DNA of 64,000 nucleotides from Spongiactinospora rosea (GTDB taxonomy: Bacteria > Actinomycetota > Actinomycetes > Streptosporangiales > Streptosporangiaceae). The stretch is taken from positions 186,001-250,000 of the forward strand of contig NZ_QMEY01000005.1 in NCBI RefSeq assembly GCF_003315795.1, given 5' to 3'. Shown here piece by piece: positions 25,401 through 35,408 of this stretch. Below the pieces are notes generated by a model. It ran no database searches. It had not been told where the DNA came from and was given only the letters and a program-made list of their open reading frames with translations. The translations under genes and the position numbers were made by a program. Each line of letters opens with the position of its first letter. Position 1 is the stretch's first letter.

Positions 25401-26581
25401 GACAGCTCCAGGGGCCTGGCCTCGGGGATGCGGTCGGCGGCGCAGTGCGACAGCCGTACCGTGGGCCAGCCACCGGCGACCGCGACCGCGACCAGGTCGG
25501 CGCGCGCGCCGGGCACCAGGGCGCCGCGGTCGGTCAGGCCCGCCACCCTGGCCGGGCCGGAGGTGACCAGCGCCACCGCCCGGTGCAGCGGCACCAGGCC
25601 GTCCGCGGCCAGCCGCATCGCCGCCGCCAGCATCGCCGAAGGCAGGTAGTCGCTGGACAGCGCGTCGGCCAGCCCGGCCGCGATCAGCTCCCTGGCGGCC
25701 ACGTTGCCCGAGTGCGAGCCGCCGCGCAGCACGTTGGGCGCGCCCGCGACGATGTCCAGGCCAAGCTCGCGCGCGGCGCGGGCGGCCTCGACGGTCGTCG
25801 GGAACTCCGCCACCCGCACCCCCCGCTCGTGCGCGAGCGCGACCTCCTCGGCGGTCACCGGGTCGTGCGCGAGCACCCGGGCCCGGCCCGTCCTGGCCTG
25901 CTCGCTCAGCCAGTCGAGCGCGACCGGGCGGTGCCAGGCGCGGGTGTCGCGGTCGGCCACCAGGGCGTCCATCTTCGTCTGGGCCTGCTCGGCGGAGATC
26001 CCCTGGCTGCCCTCCAGCCACTTGCGGTAGTAGACGGGGTCGCGGTACTGCCCCTGGCCCGGCGTGTGGTCCTCATAGGACACCAGCGGCGGCACATCGA
26101 GGTCCAGCGCGGCCAGCCGGGGCCCCAGCGCGGCCAGCGCGGCGGGGTCGCGGGCGTCCAGCCGGAACAGGAACCGGTGGTCCACCATCGGGTCGCCGCC
26201 CGCCCGCCGCGCGACGGCCTCGGTGATCGCCACGGCCCGGTCCAGGTCGCGGCCCTTGCGCGGGGCGGTCTGGTACCCGATGCCGTGGTAGATCGTGGTG
26301 ACCCCGGCGGCCCGCACCCGGCCCTCGAAGCTCGCCACCGCGAAGTCCACGTCGAACTCGGCGTTCGGGCGCGGGTTCAGCTCCTTCTCCAGGCCGTCGC
26401 TGTGGGTGTCCACCAGGCCGGGCAGCAGCAGCGCGCCGCGCAGGTCCACCGCCTCGGCGGGGACCGCGCCGGGACGCGCGGCGGTCACCTCGGTGATCAC
26501 CCCGTCCTCGGCCGCGACCAGCGCGTCCTCGATCACCCGGTCCGGCAGTACGGCGGTCGCGTGCGCGAAGATATTGATCAT
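25394..26581 (-). CDS. phnM: Ribose 1-methylphosphonate 5-triphosphate diphosphatase PhnM
   Basis: 395 residues, amidohydrolase fold. Motifs: LLPGLVDTHSDGLEKELNPRP (metal HxD variant HSD), YEDHTPGQGQYRD, and GAPNVLRGGSHSGNVAA. PhnM removes pyrophosphate from the alkylphosphonate-ribose triphosphate made by PhnGHIL, giving the PhnJ substrate. It overlaps phnL by ATGA. Length and motifs are normal. Confidence 0.95.
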   Translation of the reverse strand: MINIFAHATAVLPDRVIEDALVAAEDGVITEVTAARPGAVPAEAVDLRGALLLPGLVDTHSDGLEKELNPRPNAEFDVDFAVASFEGRVRAAGVTTIYHGIGYQTAPRKGRDLDRAVAITEAVARRAGGDPMVDHRFLFRLDARDPAALAALGPRLAALDLDVPPLVSYEDHTPGQGQYRDPVYYRKWLEGSQGISAEQAQTKMDALVADRDTRAWHRPVALDWLSEQARTGRARVLAHDPVTAEEVALAHERGVRVAEFPTTVEAARAARELGLDIVAGAPNVLRGGSHSGNVAARELIAAGLADALSSDYLPSAMLAAAMRLAADGLVPLHRAVALVTSGPARVAGLTDRGALVPGARADLVAVAVAGGWPTVRLSHCAADRIPEARPLELSW

Positions 26582-27321
26582 CTGGCCACCTCCAGGGTGC
26601 CGTGGCGAAGGGTCTGCGAGGGATCGCCCTGGCGGACGATCAGCCCGCCCTCAAGGACCACCACGCGGGTGGCCAGCCGTTCGATCGCCTCAAGGTCGTG
26701 GAACACCGACAGCACGGCGGTGCCGCCGCCGCCCAGGTCGGCGATCATGCCGAGCACCGCCTCCCGGTTGACCGGGTCCAGTGCGGAGACCGGCTCGTCC
26801 AGCAGCAGCAGCCGGGGCGGGGAGATGGTCCCCGCGGCCAGGTTGACCCGCTGCTTCTGCCCGCCGGACAGCACGGTGGTGTGCATGGCCCACAGGCGTT
26901 CTTCGATGCCGAGCCTGCGCAGGGCCTCGGCGGCGGCGTCGCGGGCGGTGGTGGTGTCCATGCCCCGCCGTACTCCGGCGCGGGCCACCAGGTCGAGCAC
27001 GCCGCGCCGGGGCTCCCCGCGCAGGAACTGCGAGACGTAGCCGATCTCCCGGCCGCGCAGGTCGGCGACCTCCGGGTCGGACAGCGCCACCAGGTCGACC
27101 ACCGCGCCGGTGGCCGTGGTGAACCGGATCTCGCCGGAGCCGGGCACGTAGGTGCGGTACACGCAGCGCAGCAGCGAGGACTTGCCCGCGCCGGAGGACC
27201 CGGCCAGGGCGACGTGCTCGCCCGCGGAGACGTCCAGGTCCACGCCCGCCAGGGCGGGGACCTCGCGGCCGTCCACGGTGTGCAGGGTGAACGATTTGGT
27301 GAGGTTCCTGATGGAGAGCAT
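26578..27321 (-). CDS. phnL: PhnL, ATP-binding protein of the C-P lyase system
   Basis: 247 residues from ATG 27321 (AGGGG 9 nt upstream; ATG 27330 would overlap the phnK stop). ABC-type ATPase: GSSGAGKSS, signature LSGGQKQRVNLAAG, and LLLLDEPVSALDP. PhnL works with PhnG, H and I to couple adenine displacement from ATP to the phosphonate. No membrane partner is expected. Confidence 0.93.
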   Translation of the reverse strand: MLSIRNLTKSFTLHTVDGREVPALAGVDLDVSAGEHVALAGSSGAGKSSLLRCVYRTYVPGSGEIRFTTATGAVVDLVALSDPEVADLRGREIGYVSQFLRGEPRRGVLDLVARAGVRRGMDTTTARDAAAEALRRLGIEERLWAMHTTVLSGGQKQRVNLAAGTISPPRLLLLDEPVSALDPVNREAVLGMIADLGGGGTAVLSVFHDLEAIERLATRVVVLEGGLIVRQGDPSQTLRHGTLEVAR

Positions 27322-27326
27322 GGGCC

Positions 27327-28154
27327 TCATCCCCTCGCGGCCGAGACGAGCCGCTGGCTGTAGGCGTCCTGCGGGTCTTCGAGCAACTGGTCGGTGAGAC
27401 CGGCCTCCACGATCCGGCCGTGCTGCATGACCACGACCCTGCGGGTCAGCGCCTCGATGACGGCGAAGTCGTGCGACACGACCACGGCGGCCACGCCCAG
27501 TTCCTCCAGCAGGCCGCGCAGCAGGTCCAGGACCCCGGCCGCGACCGACGCGTCCAGGCCGGTGGTGGGCTCGTCCAGGAGCAGGATCGCGGGCCGGTTG
27601 GCCAGCGCCTTGGCGATCTGCACCCGCTGGCGCATGCCGCCGGAGAAGGTGTCCACCACGTGGTTCATCCGGGACAGCGGGACCTCGGTGCGCTCCAGCA
27701 GTTCCGCGGCCCGTGAGCTGATGTTCCCGAAGTGCCGCCAGCCCGCCGCGGTGAGCCGGTCGGCGATGTTGCCGCCCGCGCTGACCCGCAGGTCCAGCCC
27801 GGCGGCGGGGTCCTGGTACACCACGGAGATCGTGTTCACCCGCAGCGCGCGGCGGGCGGAGTCGTCCAGGGTGAGCAGGTTCGTGCCCGGCATCCCGGCG
27901 ACGTGCACACTGCCCGCGGTGGCCCGCTCGTCCCCGGCGATGCAGCGCAGCACGGTGGACTTGCCCGAACCGCTCTCGCCCACCAGGCCCAGCGCCTCGC
28001 CGGGCTCCACCTCGAAGGACACGTCCCAGCAGGCGACCATCGCGCCGGTGGCGGGCGACAGGGCGGTGCCGTGCTCGGGGCCGGTGCCGGCCAGCGACGC
28101 CGGGCCGGGGTCTCCGTAGATCTTGCCGAGCCCCTCGACCTTCAGGGCGCTCAT
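27327..28154 (-). CDS. phnK: PhnK, ATP-binding subunit of the C-P lyase complex
   Basis: 275 residues from ATG 28154, overlapping phnJ by ATGA. ABC ATPase with GESGSGKST, FSGGMRQRVQIAKAL and LLLDEPTTGLDASV. An extra Gly/Pro-rich stretch (about 12-40, DPGPASLAGTGPEHGTALSP) precedes the Walker domain. In E. coli PhnK docks on the PhnGHIJ core. Confidence 0.93.
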   Translation of the reverse strand: MSALKVEGLGKIYGDPGPASLAGTGPEHGTALSPATGAMVACWDVSFEVEPGEALGLVGESGSGKSTVLRCIAGDERATAGSVHVAGMPGTNLLTLDDSARRALRVNTISVVYQDPAAGLDLRVSAGGNIADRLTAAGWRHFGNISSRAAELLERTEVPLSRMNHVVDTFSGGMRQRVQIAKALANRPAILLLDEPTTGLDASVAAGVLDLLRGLLEELGVAAVVVSHDFAVIEALTRRVVVMQHGRIVEAGLTDQLLEDPQDAYSQRLVSAARG

Positions 28155-29032
28155 CGGTCCTCCTCCGTGCGGTTTCTGGCGCAGTGGTCGGTGTCGCTGC
28201 ACACCCAGTGGACCGTTCCGTCCTGGGCGGGCTCCTCCACCAGGTAGGTGCCGGCCGAGCCGCAGTGGCGGCACGCGGCCCCCGGCGTGTGCTCGACCTC
28301 GAACGGCACGTCCTCGAAGGTCAGCGGCTCGACGAGGGTGTGCGGCGGTACGGCGTAGATGCGCTTCTCGCGTCCCGCGCCGAACAGGGTCAGGTGCGCC
28401 GAGTGGTCCAGCTTGGGCACGTCGAAGCGCGGGATCGGGGTGGGGGAGATCACATAGCGGCCGTTCACCAGGCAGGGGTAGCCGGCCGACCGGGTGACCA
28501 CGCCGTTGCGCACGATGTCCTCGTACAGGCTGACCCACATCTCGGCGTAGTCGGCCTCGGCGTGCATCCGCCGCTGCTCGCGCATGTCCGACACCACGCC
28601 GCGCAGCGGCTCGGGCACCGGCACCTGAAGGACCAGCACCTGGTCCTCGGTCATCGGCGTCTCGGGGATGCGGTGCCGCGACTGCACGAGGGTGGCCTCG
28701 CGGGTGTCGGTGACCTCCTCGCAGCCGGCCTGCCCGCACACCAGCCTGCGCAGGTTGGCGGCGTTGACCCCGGCGTCCTCGCCCTGGTCGATGACCTTCA
28801 GCCGGTCCTCGGAGCCCACCAGGGCCAGCGTCACCTGCAGCCCGCCCGAGCCCCAGCCGCGGGCGACCGGCATCTCCCTGGAGCCGAACGGCACCTGGTA
28901 GCCGGGCACGGCGACGGCGGTCAGGACGGCCCTGCGGACCTCGCGCCGGGACAGCTCGTCGAAGATCCCGGTGGTCTCCGCGTCCCCGGCCAGGCCGCGC
29001 AGGGCCGTACCCGGGCGCAGGGTGGTGGTCAT
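28151..29032 (-). CDS. phnJ: Carbon-phosphorus lyase core subunit PhnJ (radical SAM)
   Basis: 293 residues. Four Cys at 254, 257, 278 and 284 match the E. coli cluster and catalytic Cys pattern (241, 244, 266, 272). The glycyl residue lies in AVPGYQVPFGSREMP (Gly44, equivalent to Gly32). PhnJ cleaves the C-P bond of alkyl ribosyl phosphonate, releasing alkane and the 1,2-cyclic phosphate. All catalytic landmarks are present, so the pathway should be functional. Confidence 0.96.
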   Translation of the reverse strand: MTTTLRPGTALRGLAGDAETTGIFDELSRREVRRAVLTAVAVPGYQVPFGSREMPVARGWGSGGLQVTLALVGSEDRLKVIDQGEDAGVNAANLRRLVCGQAGCEEVTDTREATLVQSRHRIPETPMTEDQVLVLQVPVPEPLRGVVSDMREQRRMHAEADYAEMWVSLYEDIVRNGVVTRSAGYPCLVNGRYVISPTPIPRFDVPKLDHSAHLTLFGAGREKRIYAVPPHTLVEPLTFEDVPFEVEHTPGAACRHCGSAGTYLVEEPAQDGTVHWVCSDTDHCARNRTEEDR

Positions 29033-30165
29033 CGGGGGCCTCCATCGGCGGACGTGCCCCTGACCGCGCGCTTGCGGTCAAGGAGCGAGCGGAAGTCGAC
29101 GTAGTGGGGGAGCTTCAGGTGTTCGAGGAAGCCGCACGCCTCGATCCCGTCGAGGGTGATCAGCACCCGCTGCTCCAGCTCGGTACGGCCGCCGTCGCGG
29201 TGGACCAGCAGGTCCAGCCCGGCCATGGCGATGGCCTTGCGCTCGTTGTGGCCGAAGCACAGGCCGTAGCCGAGGTCCAGCCGGCTGCGGTCCTCCTCGG
29301 GCCGGTCCAGGTCGTCGATGGTCTCGACCTCGGTGACCCGGATCTCGGTGACGGTGACCGGGCGGCCGGTGACGGGGTGGGCCACCTTGACCGGCAGCCA
29401 GCCGTGCCGGACCTCGCCGGGGATCTCGTGGCCGTGCTTGACGGTGCTGAAGGTGTAGGCGTACCAGAGGTTCACCAGCGCGCCGGTCTCGGCGCGGGCC
29501 AGCGCGGCCAGTACGGCCGAGCGGGGCGCTCCGGGCCGGGCGGGGGCACGGGTGATGTCGAACGGCTCTGGGTCCTCCCCGTCCGTACGCCGTTCCACGA
29601 CCATGTCCATCTCGCGCAGCAGGCCGATCAGCCGCGGCGGGTGCTGAAGGTCCTGGTCCTCGGTGGTGACCGGCTCGTCCTCGACGTGCTCATGCCCATG
29701 ACCGTGCCCATGGCCGTGCCCGTTGTGGCGGGCGGGCGGCGCCTCATCGGCCTCGTCGGCGTCCTCGGGCATCAGGTCCAGCAGCCGGCCCACGTAGTCG
29801 GTGGTGCGGCCCAGAAGCTGGCGGCCCGGCGGGTTCCGGAAGGCGGAGGAGATGCGCCGGATCACCCGCAGCTCGTCGGTGGAGGCCACCTCGGAGTAGG
29901 CGAGGCGGGGGATCGAGGAGCGGTGGGCGCGCAGCAACTGGGCGGCCTCCATCACGTCGCCCTCGGCCTGGCGCAGCGCCCGCGCGGCCAGCTCGGGCGA
30001 CCACAGCCCGCCCTCGCCCATCACCCGGTCCACGGCGAGGCCCATCCGCTCGATGAGCTGGGCGAGGCCGAGCCGGTCGCTGCCGGCCTCCTCGCCGCTG
30101 CGCCGTACCAGCCGCTCGGCGGCGAGAATCGCCTCGGTGCCGCCGCGCGCGTTGGAAAATCCCAT
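29029..30165 (-). CDS. phnI: PhnI, nucleosidase subunit of the C-P lyase complex
   Basis: 378 residues from ATG 30165. PhnI family motifs: LAYSEVASTDELRVIRRISSAFRNPPGRQLLGRTTDY and LDLGYGLCFGHNERKAIAMA. It links the phosphonate to ribose from ATP with PhnG, H and L. Unusual: a His/Gly run (HNGHGHGHGHGHEH, about residues 146-160) sits in an acidic loop where typical PhnI proteins have a short linker. It overlaps phnJ by 4 bp and phnH by 1 bp. Confidence 0.94.
   Translation of the reverse strand: MGFSNARGGTEAILAAERLVRRSGEEAGSDRLGLAQLIERMGLAVDRVMGEGGLWSPELAARALRQAEGDVMEAAQLLRAHRSSIPRLAYSEVASTDELRVIRRISSAFRNPPGRQLLGRTTDYVGRLLDLMPEDADEADEAPPARHNGHGHGHGHGHEHVEDEPVTTEDQDLQHPPRLIGLLREMDMVVERRTDGEDPEPFDITRAPARPGAPRSAVLAALARAETGALVNLWYAYTFSTVKHGHEIPGEVRHGWLPVKVAHPVTGRPVTVTEIRVTEVETIDDLDRPEEDRSRLDLGYGLCFGHNERKAIAMAGLDLLVHRDGGRTELEQRVLITLDGIEACGFLEHLKLPHYVDFRSLLDRKRAVRGTSADGGPR
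29686..29728 (-). repeat. His-Gly repeat tract inside phnI
   Basis: Alternating CAY-GGY codons (seen as ATGCCC/GTGCCC-type units on the + strand) encode (HG)n. Possible metal-binding loop. Confidence 0.7.
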
Positions 30166-30791
30166 CAGCCCTCTCCTTCCAGCGTGATCCGCGTGCTGCG
30201 CGGCAGTCCGGCCACCGCGCCGTCCGGCGCGACCAGGAAGGTGTCGATCCCGGCGGGGAAACCGGCGTTGGCCGCGGCCAGCGCCCTGGCGGCGTCCGCG
30301 CCGAAGCCGCGCACCGCCAGTACGGCCCGCCCGTCGATCCCGGGTCCTTCCAGCGTCAGCACCGTGTCGCCCGGCGCGGCCTGCGCGCCGGGGAGCAGCG
30401 CGTCCACCGCCTGTACCAGGCGCGCGCCCAGCTCGGGGTGCAGCGCGTCGCCGCGCGGCAGCGCGCCGATCTCGGCGGGGGTGAGCGGGCGCAGCGCCAG
30501 TACCAGGCGGGCCGCCTCCGGCTCGGCGGCGGGCGCGCCGGTCGCCACCCGCAGCGCTCGGGCCCACTCCTGGCCTCCGTCGCCGGGCAGTACGGCCAGC
30601 GGGACCTCCACGTCCGCCAGCCCGGCCACCGGGATGGTCGCGGCGGGCGTCCCCGGGGTCACCGCGAGGCGGCCGATCCGCCCCGGCCGGGACAGCACGT
30701 CCAGCAGCACCCGGAAGTCCCGCTGGGAGGCGCGCGGGTCGCGCCGCACCCCCCGGACGTCCGCCGTGCTCGTGCTCATGCTCGCGGTCAT
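30165..30791 (-). CDS. phnH: PhnH, C-P lyase core complex subunit
   Basis: 208 residues from ATG 30791. PhnH signature: RRDPRASQRDFRVLLDVLSRPGRIGRL near the start and FPAGIDTFLVAPDGAVAGLPRSTRI at the end. It is a structural subunit of PhnGHIJ with a PLP-transferase-like fold but no PLP site. It overlaps phnG by ATGA and phnI by TGATG. Confidence 0.92.
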   Translation of the reverse strand: MTASMSTSTADVRGVRRDPRASQRDFRVLLDVLSRPGRIGRLAVTPGTPAATIPVAGLADVEVPLAVLPGDGGQEWARALRVATGAPAAEPEAARLVLALRPLTPAEIGALPRGDALHPELGARLVQAVDALLPGAQAAPGDTVLTLEGPGIDGRAVLAVRGFGADAARALAAANAGFPAGIDTFLVAPDGAVAGLPRSTRITLEGEG

Positions 30792-31228
30792 GGCAGTTCC
30801 TCGAAGGTCACCAGGGTCGGGGCGATCCGGGCCCATTCCTCGTCGATCTCGCGCCGCCTGCGCAGTTCGACGGCCGCGCACAGGTCCTCCACTTCGGCCG
30901 ACTCCGGCAGCCCGGCGGCGCAGACGGCGTCCAGGAGGGCGGCGGCCAGCGCGGCGATGCGGTCGTCGTCGCCGCGCATCGACCAGCCGGCGACTCCTCC
31001 GACCTCGGCTCCGCAGCGGGTCACCAGGACCTCCCCGAGGTAGAAGCGCTCCTCGGCGATGGGCTCGCGTACCTGGACCATCACCATCCCCACCTCGGGC
31101 GGGACCAGAACGGCGGGTTCGCCGAGCGCGCCCTGGGCGAGCAGGCGTTCGGCCAGCGGGACGAGTTCGCCGCGGGTGGCCGCGGACAGCAGTTCGGCGC
31201 GGCGCTCGGTCGTGAGCTTCGCGGTCAC
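30788..31228 (-). CDS. phnG: PhnG, C-P lyase core complex subunit
   Basis: 146 residues from GTG 31228, which overlaps the phnF stop as GTGA. Family motifs: ERRAELLSAATRGEL, VGMVMVQVREPIAEERFYLGEVLVTRC and GWSMRGDD. It forms the complex core with PhnH, PhnI and PhnJ. Confidence 0.92.
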   Translation of the reverse strand: MTAKLTTERRAELLSAATRGELVPLAERLLAQGALGEPAVLVPPEVGMVMVQVREPIAEERFYLGEVLVTRCGAEVGGVAGWSMRGDDDRIAALAAALLDAVCAAGLPESAEVEDLCAAVELRRRREIDEEWARIAPTLVTFEELP

Positions 31229-32019
31229 GGTGTTCGTTCCTCCATCTCGAAGCTGATGTTGAGCACGTCCGCGCGCATGTACGTGCGGGCGCTCTCGATG
31301 GGCGTGCCGTGCGAGGTGCGGTTGACGCTCTCGGCCAGCCAGGTCGGCGTCCGGTCCACGGTGAGGTGGTCGGCGATCGCCTGTGGCGGGCTGGCCAGGC
31401 TGATCCGGTAGCGCAGCCGCTGCACGGCGATGCCGTAGCGCCTGCGCAGCGCGGTGGCCAGGGACGGCTCACCGGTCAGCGCGGCGTCCAGGCCGGGCAG
31501 CGCGCGGTGCGGGAGCACGCTGGTCGCGTACGCCGCCACCTCGCCGTTCACGGTGAAGACGCGCTCCACCGACCACACGGCGCTGGCCGCGGGCAGGGCG
31601 AGCTGGCGGCACTCCTGCTCCACGGCCCGCCGTACGGTGACCGAGATCAGCCGCACCCCCGGCACGCCGCCCGCGCGGCGCAGCGTCTCGCTGAACGAGG
31701 GCGGCCAGGAGGGGCTGATGACGTAGTCCAGCCGGCCCCTCCGGAACGTTCCACGGCCTTGCACCCGATGCACCAGCAGGCGGCGTTCCAGCTCCTGCAG
31801 CGCCGCCCGGGCGGTGGGCCGGCTGACGCCGAACCTGCTGGCCAGGGCGTGCTCGCTCGGGACCCGTGAGCCCACGGGCACGTGCTGCAGTTCTGACTCC
31901 AGCTCTTCTGCCATCTCCAAATAGCGGTGGGAGCTTGTCATGACAAGCAGACTGTCCGCCGATGGTGAACCGGAGGGGCCCGGCGGGTGAATCGGCACCT
32001 GCCGGGCGGTCACCGTCAC
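31225..32019 (-). CDS. phnF: GntR-family repressor PhnF
   Basis: 264 residues if translation starts at GTG 32019, which overlaps the phnE stop (GTGA) like the other junctions. ATG 31941 would give 238 residues, closer to the family norm, but has no ribosome-binding site. N-terminal winged helix (VPSEHALASRFGVSRPTARAALQELERRLLVHRVQGRGTF), C-terminal UTRA ligand domain. PhnF represses phosphonate operons. A 16-bp palindrome covers ATG 31941. Its position between phnE and phnG is the same as in E. coli. Confidence 0.9.
   Translation of the reverse strand: MTVTARQVPIHPPGPSGSPSADSLLVMTSSHRYLEMAEELESELQHVPVGSRVPSEHALASRFGVSRPTARAALQELERRLLVHRVQGRGTFRRGRLDYVISPSWPPSFSETLRRAGGVPGVRLISVTVRRAVEQECRQLALPAASAVWSVERVFTVNGEVAAYATSVLPHRALPGLDAALTGEPSLATALRRRYGIAVQRLRYRISLASPPQAIADHLTVDRTPTWLAESVNRTSHGTPIESARTYMRADVLNISFEMEERTP
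31933..31948. promoter_or_regulatory. 16-bp perfect palindrome at the phnF alternative start
   Basis: GCTTGTCATGACAAGC, centred on the ATG at 31941. It is either an operator (HutC/PhnF-type GntR regulators bind such dyads) or a coding coincidence. Confidence 0.5.
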
Positions 32020-33643
32020 CGCAACGCCCCGCGCAGCGACGCCGACACCAGCTCCACGACCAGCACGATCGCGAAGATCGGCAGCACGATCGCGGTCACC
32101 ACGTCATAGTCCAGCGAGCGGATGTGCCTGCTGAGCGCGAAGCCGATCTCGCCCGCGCCCACGATGCCGAGCACCAGGAAGGAGCGCAGGTTGACGTCCA
32201 GGGCGTACAGGGAGTGGCCGGTCAGGCGCGGGGTGAGCTGGCCGAGGACGGTGTACAGGAGCTCCTGCACCCGGCTCGCCCCCGTCGAGAGGATCGCCTC
32301 CTTGGGGCCGGGCCGGATCTCCTCGGCGGTGTCGGCGACCAGCTTGCCCACGAACGACGCCGTGAACAGGGCGAGCGCGCAGGTGCCCGCCACCGCGCCC
32401 TCGGCGATCCCGAAGGCGGCCACGAACAGCAGCACCAGCAGCAGGTCCGGGATCGAGCGCAGGAAGGCCAGCGCGGCGCGGGCCACCGCGCGGACCGCCG
32501 GATGCGGCGCCACGGTACGCGCGGCCAGCAGGCCCAGCACCAGCCCGCCGAGCACGCCCAGGAACGTCGCGGCCATCGCGATGGCGCAGACCTCCGCCAG
32601 GCCGGGGCCGAGGATGTCCAGCACCGGCGCGAAGTCCGGCGGGAAGAACTCGGTGAGCGCCTGGAGCGAGCCCGCGACCGCGGCCGGGACCGCGCCGGGC
32701 GTCGCCCCCGAGCGCCAGAAGGCCACCGCCGCGACGATCAGCCCGCCCCAGGCCGCGACGTGCGTGACGGTGCGCCCGGCCGTCCACGGCACCCGCGTGC
32801 CGCGGACCGGCGGCAGCCCGCTCGCCCGGCCGCCGCCGAGCAGCAGCGCGCGCAGCCCCAGCGAGACCGCCTCGACCAGGAACACCACCGCCACCACGAC
32901 GCAGGAGATGCCGAGCGCCTCCCGGTAGTCGGTGAACCCGAACGCGGTGCGCAGGTCCATCCCGATCCCGCCCGCGCCGACCGCGCCGAGCAGCACCGAG
33001 GCGCGGAAGTTGATGTCGATCCGGTACAGCGTGACCGCCACCATGGACGGCACCGCCTGCGGGAAGACCCCGGCGAGCAGCCGCCGTACCGGCCCGGCCC
33101 CGGTGGCCGCCACCGCCTCGCCGATCCCGTCGTCGGCCGCCTCGACCGCCTCGGTGAACAGCTTGCCCAGCATGCCGATGGAGTGCAGGCCGAGGGCGAG
33201 CACGCCGGGCAGCGGGCCGATGCCGAGCGCCGCGACGAAGAAGATGGCGAACACGATGTCGGGGATCGCCCGGCAGCCGACGATCAGCGCGAGCGCCAGG
33301 GACCGCACGGCCGGGCCGGGCGTGGTGTTGCGCGCCGCCAGTACGGCCAGCACCGCCGCCGCGGCGACCGCGAGCGCCGTGCCCGCGATCGTCATCGACA
33401 GGGTGTCCAGGACGTGGGCGAAGGTCGTCGCGGGGGCGGCCAGCGTGGGCGTCCAGGCCCGCGCGAGCAGCGCCCCCATCGCGTCGCCGCCCTCGGCCAG
33501 GGCGGCGAGGCCGATCCCGACGTGCCGCACCGCGAGCACGCCGAGCAGGACGAACACGACGGGGTACGCCCACGCGGCGATCCTGCGCGCGCTCGGCGGC
33601 GGCGTCAGCGGGACCGGGGCCGCGCGGGCGGCCGAACCATGCG

Positions 33644-33647
<4 letters not shown>
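32016..33647 (-). CDS. phnE: Phosphonate ABC transporter permease PhnE, two permease domains fused
   Basis: 543 residues from ATG 33647 (ATGA overlap with phnC). Two tandem permease halves (about 1-275 and 300-543), each with about six membrane segments and a PhnE-type motif (GVFPQAVPSMVAVTLYRIDINFRASVLLG; VLGQLTPRLTGHSLYALDVNLRSFLVLGIVGAGEIG). One polypeptide therefore supplies the usual dimer or PhnE1/E2 pair. It imports phosphonates with PhnC and PhnD. Confidence 0.93.
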
Positions 33648-34426
<779 letters not shown>

Positions 34427-34430
34427 GTCG

Positions 34431-35360
34431 CTACGCCTCCGAGCACTTGTCATGCTTGGTGGCCGCGCAGACCTTGCGGATCGGGTCGAAGGTGGCGTCG
34501 TTCACCGAGCCGAAGCCCCACACCTCGCCGTCGGAGGTGACCTTGCAGGTGTTCGGGTCGGCGCAGATGCCGAGCGCGACCAGGCGGTCCTTGTTGGCGT
34601 CCTTGACGAAGGTGTCGGCCAGCTTGGTCTTGATGTCGGCGGGCAGCGCGTCGCTGATCGCGATCGGGGAGTTGGGGATGGGCTCGGACTTCCAGATGAC
34701 CTTCACGTCGCCCTGCTTGATCTTGCCCTTCTCCACCAGCAGCTTGTCCACCATCTGGTCGTAGGCGAAGCCCGCGTCGCAGGTGCCCGCGGTCACGGAG
34801 GTGACGCTGTTGTCGTGGCCGCCCGCCATCACGGGGGAGACGCCGGTCTTGGGGTCGATGCCCGCGCCCACCAGCGCGGCGGCCGGGAACAGGTAGCCCG
34901 AGGTGGAGCCGGGGTCCACGAAGCACACCTTCTTGCCCTTGAGCCCGGCCAGGTCGCCGATCGGGCTGCCGGACTTGACGACCGCGTAGCTCACGTAGGT
35001 GGGCGGCAGCCCCTCGGTGACCGTGGACGCGATCGGGGAGATCTTGGCGCCGTTGTTCCTGGCGAGCACGTACGAGAGCGGGCCGAACTCCGCGATGTCG
35101 ATCTTGCCGGAGACGGTGCCCTCGATGACCGCGTTGTAGTCGGTGGAGCGGACGAACTTCACCTTCCTGCCGGTGTTCTTCTCGATCAGCTTGATGACGT
35201 TGCCGTAGTCCACGACCGGGTCGGCGTTCTGCTCTGCGGGGATCGCGGCGAACGTCAGCTCCTCGCCGCTCTCGGCCCCTGCGGTGGACGAGGAGCAGGC
35301 GGACAGGGCGGCGGCGACGGCGACACCCAGTGACGCGGCGCACAGCGCGCGACGTGACAT
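34431..35360 (-). CDS. phnD: Phosphonate-binding lipoprotein PhnD
   Basis: 309 residues. Lipoprotein signal with lipobox LSAC (Cys22). PhnD/PBP fold motifs: LTFAAIPAEQNADP, STDYNAVIEGTVSGKIDIAEFGPLSYVLA, and KKVCFVDPGSTSGYLFP. It captures phosphonate, phosphite or phosphate esters outside the membrane for PhnCE. It is the first gene of the operon, with GGAG before the ATG and a dyad in the promoter region. Confidence 0.94.
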   Translation of the reverse strand: MSRRALCAASLGVAVAAALSACSSSTAGAESGEELTFAAIPAEQNADPVVDYGNVIKLIEKNTGRKVKFVRSTDYNAVIEGTVSGKIDIAEFGPLSYVLARNNGAKISPIASTVTEGLPPTYVSYAVVKSGSPIGDLAGLKGKKVCFVDPGSTSGYLFPAAALVGAGIDPKTGVSPVMAGGHDNSVTSVTAGTCDAGFAYDQMVDKLLVEKGKIKQGDVKVIWKSEPIPNSPIAISDALPADIKTKLADTFVKDANKDRLVALGICADPNTCKVTSDGEVWGFGSVNDATFDPIRKVCAATKHDKCSEA

Positions 35361-35408
35361 GATCAGGCTCCGATACGTGCTCGGTGTACTTTGCGGGGGT
35401 TTGGTGAT

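Noticed and set aside
31964..31970. GGTGAAC (GTTCACC on the minus strand) as a PHO box near phnF
   Set aside because: Only one heptamer; functional PHO boxes have repeats at 11-bp spacing.
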